From positions 187,964 to 251,963 of the forward strand of contig CABFPE010000031.1 in the NCBI GenBank assembly GCA_900660155.1: a DNA stretch of 64,000 nucleotides, given 5' to 3'. The DNA comes from Hofstenia miamia (Eukaryota > Xenacoelomorpha > Acoela > Hofsteniidae). Both the position numbers and the translations under genes were made by a program. This document shows, piece after piece, positions 24,826-36,775 of the stretch. Under the pieces are notes generated by a model, which saw only the letters and a program-made list of their open reading frames with translations, was not told the DNA's origin and searched no databases. How positions within the stretch are numbered: the stretch's first letter is position 1; each line of letters opens with the position of its first letter.

Positions 24826-24942
24826 CTTCACGCATCATTCCGACGACGAGGCATTTCTTAAACCGACATGCCTGACACGCCTTCCTTCGTCGCTTATTAA
24901 TTTCACAATTCCCAAGTGACGGACAGAAGTACTCTATGCGAC
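24826..24942 (-). CDS. ERR: ERR exon 2: second zinc finger
   Basis: This 117-bp exon lies between acceptor GTGTTTAG and donor GTGAGA and is phase 1 on both sides. It was found by motif and is too short to stand out as an open frame. It completes Gly133 and encodes residues 134-171: [20 protein letters not shown] followed by [18 protein letters not shown]. The four zinc ligands of the second finger are Cys139, Cys145, Cys155 and Cys158, with the canonical spacing of 5, 9 and 2 residues. [12 protein letters not shown] is shared exactly with vertebrate ERRs. The D-box between Cys139 and Cys145 reads PSLGN, where I recall PATNE in vertebrate ERRs. The exon joins exons 1 and 3 in frame without gaps. 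Confidence 0.96.
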
Positions 24943-25267
24943 CTAAACACGCGAATATCAACGACTGTTAATGGAATCTACAAAGAGCATTCTACGATAC
25001 AAAGTAAAACATTGATATTTACTTTGCTTAAAAATCTACATGAAAATGAAAAAGACTAAATAAAGTTGAAATATATTAAAACAGTTGTCTGAAAAAACAC
25101 TGACTTTTATATCCTGATTAAAAATTAGTTTTTTTCAATTTTCTACAAACTACTAAAAATTAGGAGTTGTTTGTGAATAGGTGCTGGTCCTGGATTTAAG
25201 GTTTGTTGGCTTTTAAGATTTGCGCGGTTTAAAACCATTAACATGTATTGCTATATACACAGTTAGG

Positions 25268-25682
25268 ATGGAAAACGGGTCCACCCAACTCGACCCGTGG
25301 ATTGGGTCAAAGATAAGTTGGGTTGGGTCGCGTTGTGGATCACACTTGCTCGGTTCGGGTCATGGGTCAAAATTTCAAAATTGCCGAGTCAGAGAAATTT
25401 ACTTTTGAAGGATTTCCTTGAAATATTAGTGGAAAACTAACCATGCATTTCCATTTAGTACACAATCTACTATGGTATATAAAACCTACATTTAAATTTA
25501 TGTTAATGACATTGTTTCATGTAAGTTTTCTGAAACATTTGAAAATACAACTCGAGTCAAAAGCTGACTGTCTGGCCCATGAGTCAGGTCGGGGCGTGTG
25601 TCAACATACTTTGGTTCTGGCTAGGCCAATTGTTTGCGACTCGGGTTGGGTTGTTGGTCAAAATATGTGACCCATTGGCCAT
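25268..25682. mobile_element. hAT-like element with GGGTC/GACCC arrays
   Basis: The ends read ATGGAAAACGGGTCCAC and, reverse-complemented, ATGGCCAATGGGTCAC, partly matching. Both outer 100-150 bp are crowded with GGGTC, GACCC and TTGGGT motifs (25275-25375 and 25575-25680), while the middle is ordinary A+T-rich sequence. No clear target duplication was found. The architecture matches the other motif-packed elements here. Confidence 0.42.
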
Positions 25683-25970
25683 TCTGTATACAGTATAATA
25701 GAAGGGGTTTCCAGAATGTTAAACTTTGCTTGGTGCTAAGTACAAACAGATTAATGTGGGTAGGATAAAAAAATGCATTGTGACAAAAAATTGACCTGTA
25801 TAAAACACTGCTCCAACAAATGGATTCATAATTTTTAAATATTTTTTGTAAAGAGTCATACTAATACCCTTCCATAGAAGGTTCCCGTTGGTTGCCAAAC
25901 TCTCCTTTCAAATTGCTATAAACAATTGCAGACGAAAAAACATTACTTATTGGTATAACACTAAAAATGC

Positions 25971-26507
25971 TTTTAGCCTAAAACAGCCTGGGGATTTTTG
26001 AAAAATTTTAATGATCCTATAAAAAATTTTAAACGCTTGTAACTCAAAAACTATTAATGCTGTGCTCAATATGAAAGAACTAAATGATAGAGGAGAGTCT
26101 TCTCTTTCTTTTCCTCTCTAAATCTGCGCGCTGGCTCTGGCCTCTGAATTTGTGCACTGCAGCGCCTCAATGGGTTTGGAATATCTTTGAACAGTGAAAG
26201 TTCTTTGTTGCCTCCTTGGGCTCAAAACGTTGTAAATACATGAAACACTAGGTATGGAGATAAATTAAATCTCTTTCAAAAATTCGAAATTTTCAAAGAA
26301 AACTTGTTAATCTTTTCAACAACCTTTGCTACAGCAATAAGTCTTAATGATAAATTTTTAACATTACACTAATTTATGTTCCCCAATAGACCTACTCATG
26401 CCCCAAGGTTTTCCAATTTGGAAATAGGCTTGGAGACAATTATTTGTAAATGCGGAAAAAAACGGTTTGTCCTTTAAAAAAGGACGCCAGGCTGTTTAAG
26501 GTTAAAA
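25971..26507 (+). mobile_element. inverted-repeat element family with AAACAGCCTGG ends, copy 1
   Basis: The left end TTTTAGCCTAAAACAGCCTG and the reverse complement of the right end, TTTTAACCTTAAACAGCCTG, match at 18 of 20 positions. The whole interior is homologous to 63323-63737 on the opposite strand, including a stretch with AATGGGTTTGGAATATC, then AAAGTTCTTTGTTGC, TAAATACATGAAA, CTAGGTATGGA and AATAGGCTTGGAGA in the same order. No transposase is recognisable. The superfamily is unresolved because the flanking duplication is unclear. Confidence 0.72.
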
Positions 26508-26522
26508 CAGTAAGTGCAAATA

Positions 26523-26540
26523 ATATATATATATATATAT
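26523..26540. repeat. short TA microsatellite
   Basis: An 18-bp TA run directly beside the inverted-repeat element at 25971-26507. Confidence 0.9.
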
Positions 26541-27724
26541 GATTTAAGATTCAGTTAGAATTTTTGTAATTTGCTAGAAAATGAATGGGACTAAAAATTC
26601 TCAAACTGTAAATTTGGGAATTTCAAATTCTAGGAAAAAACAATTGTTAACGTAGTTGAGACTCTTAACTGCACAAACTATTGACTACAAAAACAAAACG
26701 CTGTCAAAGGAAAATATAAAAAGAAACTGCATCTAATTAAGAATGCACAAAAGCCCTAAAACATCAAAGTGGAAAGCAAAATGGATTGAATTGTAAATAG
26801 TATGAAGTCATTTAAATGTATCATTCTCAGAAAACAATGAGTCTTGCATCATTAATTTATAAATAAGACAATCAACTGTAAACTGAATAGAACACATCAA
26901 AAATGTTTCTGGACCACGGACATTAAGGAAAAATTTTACCACCGAGATAGAAAGTTATCAAAATTGATATTTGTTTTGTCATTCCCCTTTTATTCAATAA
27001 TAACGATATAACTTTTTGCATGTCTATGTTTTCGGAAAATAGAGCAAAATAAGCAGTTGAAAACTGTGTATTTAAACATAAAATAGTGTTTTATTCTAAA
27101 ACATTAAATCTAGAGCCCAAAATTTCCTAGAGTACAGACCCCTTATTTTCTTAAGGCAGATGATTTTTATATGTTTGTAAAATAATACTTTCAAGATCTC
27201 TGGTCACGATTTACAGAATTTGCGATGTTTAGCAATCAATCAATTTCTTGGAAAACAGAATAATGTATTCATTAAAAGCAGATTTACAAAAAACACAGCA
27301 GTTCTATATTCAATTATTAATAGTGAAAAAATAACCACCCCTAGATTCCACAACATACTTGTAAATAGGCCTGGCAAACCCTCAAATACATTTTTGGAGT
27401 AACAAATAGCCCTTATTCATACCAAAATTAAAAAAAGGTTAGACAGTAATTGCACAATAATTTTGCATTTCGATATTTATCAGTTTTACAGAGATTATAT
27501 TGAATAGGCATATTTTCATCGAATTCTTTCTCAGCATAAAGTAAATTTAGAATTTTCATTGATTGTGCGTTCAAATTGTGATTTATTATGTTAGAATTGA
27601 CATTGACAGATCTACAGTGAAGTTTGTTTATCTATATATTGTTCAAATAGATTCAGTAAAATTTCCCACATTACTATTGCAAAGTCTAACGTTTCTATTG
27701 CGCATAATCTAATACGAGACCAAT

Positions 27725-27961
27725 CAGGGGCGTACGCGGGATTTTCTGGGGGGTGTCATCATCATTACCCAATGCGGGGCGAAGCCAGGCGAACATTTTT
27801 GAAAATATTGAGAAAATATACTCTAAAAATGGATTTCACGATCCTAGATTTTAAATTTTTCGATTTTTTACGAAAACTTTTTTGATTTATCCAGTCAAAA
27901 TCAAATTTGTAAACCTGACGGGGGGACATTCCACCATGCCCCCCCCCGGCGTACGCCACTG
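27725..27961. mobile_element. hAT-like MITE with exact 8-bp target duplication
   Basis: This 237-bp element starts CAGGGGCGTACGCGGG and ends CCCGGCGTACGCCACTG, near-perfect inverted repeats. It is flanked on both sides by the exact 8-mer AGACCAAT (27717-27724 and 27962-27969). TIR type, size and 8-bp duplication all fit a non-autonomous hAT element. The exact duplication suggests a fairly recent insertion. Confidence 0.87.
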
Positions 27962-30533
27962 AGACCAATATTTGTGTTTATTCCGAATTTCCGCCTATAT
28001 ATTTTTAATTACATTTGGATGAGTGGCAGGGCGGGCAAGCACTTTAACCTTCCAGGCTATTTAGAAAATCTAAACGAAAATTGAAAGTAGTTCTCGAGCA
28101 AAGCATTGCGCAAATTTTTTTGTAAACAATCTTCCCGCACTTTCAACAACTAAATAAACCTTAGCCAATTCAACATCCCTAAAAGTGATATTTTCATAAT
28201 CTGGTTACATTTTAAACGCTAGCACAGTTGCAATGTAGAGAAATGGAAAAAAACTACTTAGAAAACGCCACCTTGGAACTTTTCAGCACTTACACGCATT
28301 AAGTTTATGCTCTTAACATTTCTAATTAATTTTGATTGGATGCAACTTGCATCCGTTTAACATTTGATCAATCAAATGGTTGAAATTCCGAGTAAAATAA
28401 TTGTTTACTTGAATATGTATTCTTCAAAAACAATGACAGCAGATGTGTTTTGCACCGCTAAGATTATAACCAAATGTACGTTGTAACCACAAGCATTCAG
28501 TAAAAAATCAACTTAAAGAAATAGCGACAATGCGAGTGTTAAAGCATGGTGATATTTTTTCCATTGTTAATTAGCGTCTTAAAATATGATCAAATAGGCT
28601 ACCATTATTATAAATACTGTTTGCAAACCAGAATAAATTACATTTACTGAAAAAATTAGTAAATAACAAAAACAATAGCACTTAAATTAACAAAGTTAAG
28701 CCCACACACTTGACATCATTATATATTGATTTTACAAGATTGCAAAAAATATATTCATCACAACATTTTAGTCATAGCGATTTCCGAATTACTTACGGAA
28801 CTAGTTAACCATAATAATTGTGAGTGGTGATAGAATAGGCCTCCTTTTAAAAAAATGAAAACTTATTTGGTCAAATAAAAATTAAGTCGCAGAACATGAT
28901 CAATATCATATAGATAACATTCTTTGAAAAGTTGAAATAAGAATTGTAGAAGAACAATCTCCGATTTAATTAAATATTTAAGAAGCAAAAAATTCAAATC
29001 TCCCAAATTTAAACTTCCACTAGTAAACAGAGATTAACTCATCTTATTTTATATAAATGTAACTAAAGTTAAGACTGACAGAAGTGATTCTCGAACGTAA
29101 TAAACCACGATTGCTAATTTCCTGCTCCTGCTAAGAAGCTCGCATGCGGCATTTTATTAAAATCTGTATTGACAGGTAAAAGATATAAGCAATCACTAAT
29201 TTAGCCTCGTCTTAATGACATTTAGGAGTTGGAACTCATTCACAATATCCAGACATAAATTGCGATTCCGGAGGGCATGGGTCTGCATCGATTCCACAGT
29301 ACATTGGATTATACGAAACTCAATTATCAAACGCAATCAACTTCTCCTATACAACGGACGATCGATATTACTTTACCAATTTTAATAAAAAATTTAATTC
29401 AAAATAAATTACAATTATAGAAATAAAATTTAATTATATATAAGGAACTACAGACACTAGTTGGCGCATTATAATATATTATTAACTGCATTTATTTTAT
29501 CACACAGCATCAAGCACTCATCTTGAAAATCCACAACCTGAAGTCCCCCGGAAATGTACAACATTCAAAATTGGATCTCAACTAGATAAAATGCTTTGGA
29601 GGACAAAATTATCTATCGATTTGTACTAATAGGCCTGTAAATATATTCATAAATTTCTCTAATTCTGGTGCCAAAAATTCATAAATTGCAGGTGATATCT
29701 TATATATTTTGTAATACTTTCCATTTCCGAATTGATATATACAGTGGGTTTTTTATTGAAATCAATTTCTGCTGTGTTCTCAAGCAATAACCCCACTCAC
29801 TGAAAAATTGGCTTATATACTCATTGCATACAGGCGCCTGCAAATCATCACACAAATTTCATCCAATATACGAGACAGCTAAACGTTCCCATTGAAAACA
29901 GATCTTGAGTGGAGCTATTGTGTAAAACAGCCAATTTTTAATGCAGATGTATGTCAATGGCGGATAATACTTTCTTAGCCAAGTAAAATGGAAATTTTAA
30001 AAATTACTAATCAATTCCACAAATGTCACTCTTTTCAAAATCGCATGACATGTGTCTGTCAAAAAGATTACTAAACATTGCAAAAATTGCTCTTACCCAA
30101 TACTAATAAGAACGTTGACCTGAATGTACAGCGGCACAACTAGCAGAAATCGATGGGGTTAGGGTTGTTAATGACGGAATCTGGAAACCAGGGAGTTTCG
30201 AAATTTATTCGGGATTATGAAATAATACAGACTAAGCTAGTCTGTAGGAATAATATTCTTACAATATTTCCAGAAATTAATATTTATATAATTAGCAGCT
30301 GCGAATTCTAATAATTCATCGAGTTACAAAACCTTTTCTAAAAAAGATGTAGGAAGCACCTGTGAATTGTGTTTAAAATTTTGGGTGCCGCTCATACATG
30401 CCGTCCAAAATTTATCTGTAAATGTTTTGCTAGGTTCGGGGATAGCGGATAAGGCATCCCTTAGAATTCGCAATACTAAAAATATTCTTCTCTAAGAAAA
30501 AGTCAATAGCAAATATCCAGTAATTTTACTAAG

Positions 30534-30862
30534 TAGTGAGATCACATTTAATTGAAAAATTTACAATTGATATTCAGAAATTTACAATTCATATTCAAAA
30601 ATTTGCATTTCACATTCAAAAATTTAGATTTCATATTCAGATTTTTGCATTTAATATTCATAATCATTTAATACTTGTCGCTCCTCCTCGGTAAAAAACT
30701 CTTCAATTACAATTGCTATAATAGGTTAGAATATGGGGAATACATGTATGGAATTATTTTCGAATTTTGAATATAAATGTGCATTTCTGAATATGACATT
30801 ATTTTTGAATATCAAATGCAAATGTCTCAATATGAATTGTAAATTTTTGACTAGATCACTAT
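30534..30862. mobile_element. inverted-repeat element with arms of phased 21-bp units
   Basis: The left arm (30557-30661) is five consecutive units of exactly 21 bp, of the form AAATTTACAATTCATATTCAA. The right arm (about 30777-30845) carries about four units of the same sequence in inverted orientation. An unrelated spacer of about 115 bp separates the arms. Outer ends TAGTGAGATC and, inverted, TAGTGATCTAG give weak terminal repeats. No coding sequence or clear target duplication is present, so the superfamily is uncertain. Confidence 0.65.
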
Positions 30863-32091
30863 TCAGCAATTCATTCAATTCTTTGGGAAGAACTAGGTGT
30901 TAAATGAATGGGAAAACGTATGTGGGAATGGATGAAATCAGTGTGGTATGTTATGTGGCTTATACAGACTGTATACCTGTATTTCAAAAGAAAATCTTCA
31001 AAGTTTAATAATTTAATCAAACCCTAACACATTACAAAGCACAAGACTAAGATGTGTAAAGCTCATTTAATGCTTTTTAATAGATCTTTAAAAATTCCTA
31101 GAGAAAAATATATTTCATTGCAGCTTTACAACATCATGGGCCTCCTATGCAGGACATTCATGTATAGCAATTTATATGTAATTCCAGGATATCTTGGTAC
31201 TGAAAATTTAGTGCAAATTTCACTAAGATTTAAACATTAATATAAATAAGCCTTCGCCTAGACCTTACCTGCTCAAGCTCACCCTAGAAAAAATTGAAAA
31301 ACATTTGAGTTTGGCATAACACTAGAAATATATATATTCAGAATACAAAGGGCACTCAATAATTTTGAATTTCCAAAAATGAAATTCAATAAAACTTGAT
31401 TTTTAAATTATTGGCCAAAAGTGATATTGCTTGTCTTCTTGGAATTAAGTAGCTGGAAAATCCAAGTGAAGTTCACAAAACGATGCTTACGTAATTAGAT
31501 ACAAGAGCGTAATTGAAAATCTTTTAATGAAGTACCGTTAAAGCGTAATTTAATCAAAACGAAAACATCCTTTGATTCCAATATTCAGTAATTGATGCAA
31601 ATTTGCGACGAAAAGGACAGTTGCGAGCAAGAAATGGTTTTAAAGCGTAAACGTCGCACTTAGCTATAAAGTTTGTGTTCCTCAGATTAAAGAACGAATT
31701 TCCAAAGGAGAAACGTACTTTTAATTTAAATTGATTTACGCGGATTGAGGATAAAATTAAAATTCCCATGAAAATTCCACGTGGATTTTTACAATTTGCT
31801 GAAAACTATTTGGATTCCACATCCAACAACTATACTTTACAAATATATCATTTAGCCACGGTATTAAATGAAACAGGCCTGTTGAAGTCAACAAACGTAA
31901 AAAAGGTAATCGCAGTCGAACTTAGTTATGATGTGACGGTTTATTTAGTATTCGAAGTAAAATACGCTTACATATGCGCGAAATATTTTAACACTGAATA
32001 AAATTAAACATAGCATTTATTACGCAAACATAACATAAGCAAAATGTAGAAGATAGCAATCAAAATTTAAAAACGATAATATTGAGAGGCA

Positions 32092-32558
32092 AGGTTGCTG
32101 TGGATCGAATATTTTCAGAGCCCTATCCAATCCACAAAAATATAAATGAGTCGATCCACAAATGATCCCTATACGCAGAAGTTTAGGCAGCTGATCCACT
32201 CAAATTGAAAATTACTTTGCAATACAAAAGCCTAATTTCAAATGGGACATTTTATATATTTAAGCGAAGCCTAATATTTTATTTTTATTATTATACTAAA
32301 CATGTAATTTTCTAACATAGTGATTGGTACACGCGCATATGATTGTCAGATGTGTGCAACAAAATAGTTGCAAGTTTATTTATATTGTTTTTTAAGCTAT
32401 TTTACTTAAAATTTTACCATAAGAATGAATAAATATATTTGTTTTCCTGTATTTTTTATCTACAATGATGAATGGAAAGGATATCCATAAAATATATCTA
32501 TCCATGGATATCCATGAATCGGATCGATCCATATTTACATCCAAATAAACGGCAACTA
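32092..32558. mobile_element. hAT-like element with GATCCA/GGATATCCAT arrays
   Basis: The ends are AGGTTGCTGTGGATC and, reverse-complemented, TAGTTGCCGTTTATTTGGATG, a short imperfect inverted repeat. Both ends are rich in TGGATCGA, GATCCA and GGATATCCAT motifs (32100-32215 and 32475-32545), with a plain A+T-rich middle. No convincing target duplication is visible. Confidence 0.45.
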
Positions 32559-33849
32559 TAGGATGTTCAGTCAACCTCTTTTCAATCGTATTTTAAAAAC
32601 AATAATTCGACTGTCAAGGAATGCTTTAGATACGCGCATCAAACCGCCAAATCAGTCTCATGAGAAATATGTTAGGAACCTTTCAATCGATGATTAATAA
32701 CATCGTTATGTGTTTTCCAATTATTAGTTCAATTCACTCAAACTTGATGGAAGTGAAAACAGAGGTGCACTGATAAAAATGAAATAAAATTAAAATAAAG
32801 GTAAGACAGTTTGAAATATCAAATTCCAAGGTTACGCAAGATAAATTATCCCTATCAAGCAAATGCCCAATTACATTTAAATTATCTTACTCCGCATCTC
32901 AGTTTATATGATGTGAATATAAACGATCAGTTTATTGCAGTTAGATGGAGATGAATTACAGCGTTTTTCTAGTATTTAACGATAGTAGTGCGCCTACAAT
33001 GGAAATAAAACGTAAATAAGCCAGAGGATATGCATCTGGTGAAAGCTTTCACAACTTTACGGACAATAAAAGTCGGCAATACAATAGGAACGAATCTCAC
33101 AAACTGTAAATGTAATTTGTAATTCCCAGAAATTGCACCTTTGCAATTCAGTATAAATTTAATTAATACAAAATGAATTCAGGCTAGGAAATCGAACTTT
33201 TAAACGAAGCTCGTAAATAAGTCACAAGATCATAATATTGAGAAATAGCAATGTTGGCCAAAATAAAAGTTACGCCGTGAGGCCACATGGGACTATGCAA
33301 CAAGTACATTGCATAGTCATGGTAATGGGACCGGATTTGGTTTAAATCCCATGCGATTAAATGGGATTGGAATAAGCAAAGTTTTGTTCCCCGATAACTA
33401 GTACAAATTATTAAATTATCTACTAAGTGACCAAGTTTATATAAACAGACTTTTGCTTGGTAGGCACTAATGTCCAGCAACCTTGTAATTTAAGGTAATG
33501 ATTTTCCTTCAAACACCTCGTCGTCTAATTTTTCTTATCCAAAAATTTTTTTGCAAATTCAATATTCGCGGATTTAGTGCTGATCTGAGCTCATGACAAT
33601 TTATACGAATATTTAACAAGAAAGACATTTAGATAAATCGTAGTCGACATTCTATAATTTGAAAAACTAAGAAATTTTTGGAATTTGTAGAACGAGAAAC
33701 TGCAAATAGTTGTCATTAAACATCGATCAATAATTTCCTGAATTTAAAAAGTGTATAGTACACACTACAACGCGGTAATTATGTGAAAGATTTGTCATTA
33801 AGAAATTATTTGTACATTTACGTGTTTTTCACTTATATGCATATATAAG

Positions 33850-34380
33850 TAGGAAAAATGTTGGTGGTGCGGTGCCGTAAGATAAAACCAATTGCACTGC
33901 GACGCGGTTTCAAAACACGTGCGGTGCGGTAGCAGCAGGGGTATGCAATAAATTATTTTTAAAATAATTTATATAAAATGTATTTTCTTTTCACAATAAT
34001 TGTGTCATTCTCAGCAGTGCCAGTAAATAGATACCTCCAACATTAAATGTTGCCGAAAGAAAATTGTGCAATGTCAAATGTGTATTTACGGATTACTGAA
34101 CAAAATTACCGCAATAAATCTAGAGAGCCAGATATTTCTCCAGACAGACAAAGGATTCGGGGTCATTAAAACTATCAAAGAATTTGGTATTCAAGATTTG
34201 GAATATAATTTCATCAAGAAATATTTTCTTGCTAATTAGCAATATCCGGAAAATACTTTTAACAATTTACTTTGAAGTCAGAAATATTCAAAAATATATT
34301 TTTTGATAACATATTATTGCAATACAATATTACAAGCAGTGTGTAGCGGCATCAAATTCGTGAACCGCCCACATCTCTAC
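33850..34380. mobile_element. hAT-like element with GCGGTGC motifs
   Basis: The left end has ATGTTGGTGGTGCGGTGCCG and further GTGCGGTGCGGTAG copies up to about 33935. The right end (34340-34380) reads, reverse-complemented, GTAGAGATGTGGGCGGTTC. The G+C-rich motif clusters stand out from the A+T-rich interior. The terminal match is short and no target duplication was found. Confidence 0.4.
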
Positions 34381-35621
34381 TCTAACACTAATACACCGCC
34401 TAAACGTACATATCCATATATTTTATTGTGAAAGTTATTCAGCAATGAACGATTCATTAAAAATGCAAACGAATGATAAAACCTTTTGAAGTATTATGGT
34501 AACTGGAAATCATTGCCACCGTGTTTCCTATGCATAGAGCTTCTAAACATTTTGAAAATTTTGTAGGACAACGGCCTTCATCAGTATGAGACAAATCATT
34601 CACAAGGTCATCTGGAACCCGCAATTATAACAATAGCAAAGAAGGTTTTTGTTATATTTCAAATTTTTTTGTATTTCTTCTCTATAGCCAAAGTATAGGT
34701 GCAAGAATATATATTAGAATATGAGATAATATTTTTTAAAGACTTTTTGAAATTATATTTAGAATTCGTCTTATCCTTTCAAACTAACTTTGAAGTTTGA
34801 GATTTTGATAACATCTCAAAAATTGTATGGTAATTTTGCAAAAACCAAGTAACTATTTCGCTTAAGACTAATGACAATGGAGATAGCACTTTTGATATAA
34901 AAACAAGGGAGGTAAATATACATTTAATTAATCTAATGTTGTTATCAACGATACAGTATTTAATTCAGCATACAATAAAGTATGGTTAAAGAAATGTGAA
35001 AGATGGAGATGATCCATCGTTGCATGTGAACTACGCCATGTTTTTCATTAAATCATCTTATCATTATGACTATAGAAATCAATCCATATAAAGAACTTGA
35101 GGTTACTTCGAGCCATCTTAGCTTTGGGTCCAAAATTTCAACACATTTGCAAATGAAGTGTACGATTTGAGAAATAATTAAATAAAATTAAATTGTACTG
35201 AAATTGTTACGAGTCATCTGAAACGGCTAGATTTAATAGTTCAAACACGTGTTGCGTTAACAATCCGTAATGTAAATGTGCTATAACGGATTCCAATAAA
35301 TTTTCGAGTGACTGGTAGAGAATACTTGGTTTAAATAAATAATCCTCTTACGTAGCAGAGATTGATGCAACTCAAGTTGAATAAAGAAAGGTAAAATGTG
35401 ATGAGGCAAGTGAAACCCGAACTAAAACTAAAATTGTGCAAAATTATCAAGTTGCAAATTTAACAGTTTCTTAATCATATGCATTACACTAGTGCCTATT
35501 CCATTTATTAAAGCCAATGCCTTCCATAGTTGATTAATTTCTTGGCTACAGCAAACTCGAAAGTCTTGAACTTCAATAACCATATAATATTGTTAAGTAC
35601 ATAGTAATCAAAGGTATTATA

Positions 35622-35721
35622 CCATATCCTATAAATCTTTAAAGAAATTTAGTAGATGTAGTTTTTAATTTGGAAGCTAATGAACTAGGTTCGAAGTCGA
35701 TCCAAGCATTATTCACTGAGA
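35622..35721. repeat. direct duplication, copy 1 (period about 182 bp)
   Basis: About 100 bp beginning CCATATCCTATAAATC are repeated at 35804-35903 with scattered differences. The shared core includes GTAGTTTTTAATTTGG and GCTAATGAACTAGGT. The nearby assembly gap suggests more copies may be collapsed or missing. Confidence 0.7.
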
Positions 35722-35803
35722 TAAAGATTATTCCCCAAAATATAGGATCATGCCGGTATAGTGGGTTGTTAAAGGAAATTTCAAAATAAAAACAAATAAG
35801 TAA

Positions 35804-35903
35804 TCCATATCCTATGCATCTTTAAAGGACTTTAGTAAATGTAGTTTTTAATTTGGGAGCTAATGAACTAGGTGTGAAGTTGATCCAAGCATTTTTGCTG
35901 AGA
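35804..35903. repeat. direct duplication, copy 2
   Basis: This is the second copy of the sequence at 35622-35721, beginning CCATATCCTATGCATC. The differences are mainly single bases, so the duplication is not brand new. Confidence 0.7.
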
Positions 35904-36099
35904 AATTACAAACGACGAATATTTGTGAAAACCAGCAAAAAAATTTTTTTTCATTATAAATTTTTAGACCCATTAATCAAGTAGGATATATTGTTGAGAG
36001 GGTACTTAAATACACTAACTGAAAAAATTCGAAAATTTTGCATTCTCCTCAATTTTAAACCCCAAAAAGGCGATTCGTCGTTTGTAACAGTCATTTTTT

Positions 36100-36451
36100 N
36101 NNNNNNNNNNNNNNNNNNNNNNNNNNNNNNNNNNNNNNNNNNNNNNNNNNNNNNNNNNNNNNNNNNNNNNNNNNNNNNNNNNNNNNNNNNNNNNNNNNNN
36201 NNNNNNNNNNNNNNNNNNNNNNNNNNNNNNNNNNNNNNNNNNNNNNNNNNNNNNNNNNNNNNNNNNNNNNNNNNNNNNNNNNNNNNNNNNNNNNNNNNNN
36301 NNNNNNNNNNNNNNNNNNNNNNNNNNNNNNNNNNNNNNNNNNNNNNNNNNNNNNNNNNNNNNNNNNNNNNNNNNNNNNNNNNNNNNNNNNNNNNNNNNNN
36401 NNNNNNNNNNNNNNNNNNNNNNNNNNNNNNNNNNNNNNNNNNNNNNNNNNN
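36100..36451. other. assembly gap (352 N)
   Basis: A run of 352 N. A related pair of short repeats (near 35.22 and 36.87 kb, sharing AATAGTTCAAACAC) lies on either side, consistent with a repeat-caused gap. Confidence 0.98.
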
Positions 36452-36756
36452 AAATGATCCCCAGTCCTGTCCATTTTTCTATGTTAACAGGAGTTGAAGT
36501 CATAGATATACCTGCGCAAGTCTGTAATTGGACTGAGGTATTGGAAAAATTGGGCTAAAATTGATAAGTTAGACTACATTTGTAGTTAAGGCTATATAAT
36601 TTCTTAAAGGTTTAGAAAATATACATTAGTATCATATACTCTTGAAAAACTGAATTTAGAATTTTTAATTCAATGCGTAGATTTATCAAGCCGCAAAATT
36701 GTACAACATTTCTAAAAATAGTTTCATAAATACACTATATTTATATATAAATACAG

Positions 36757-36775
36757 TATATATATATATATATAT
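36757..36775. repeat. short TA microsatellite
   Basis: A 19-bp TA run. Confidence 0.85.

Noticed and set aside
36015-36503. Long open frames across 36015-36503
   Set aside because: Nearly all of their length is N.
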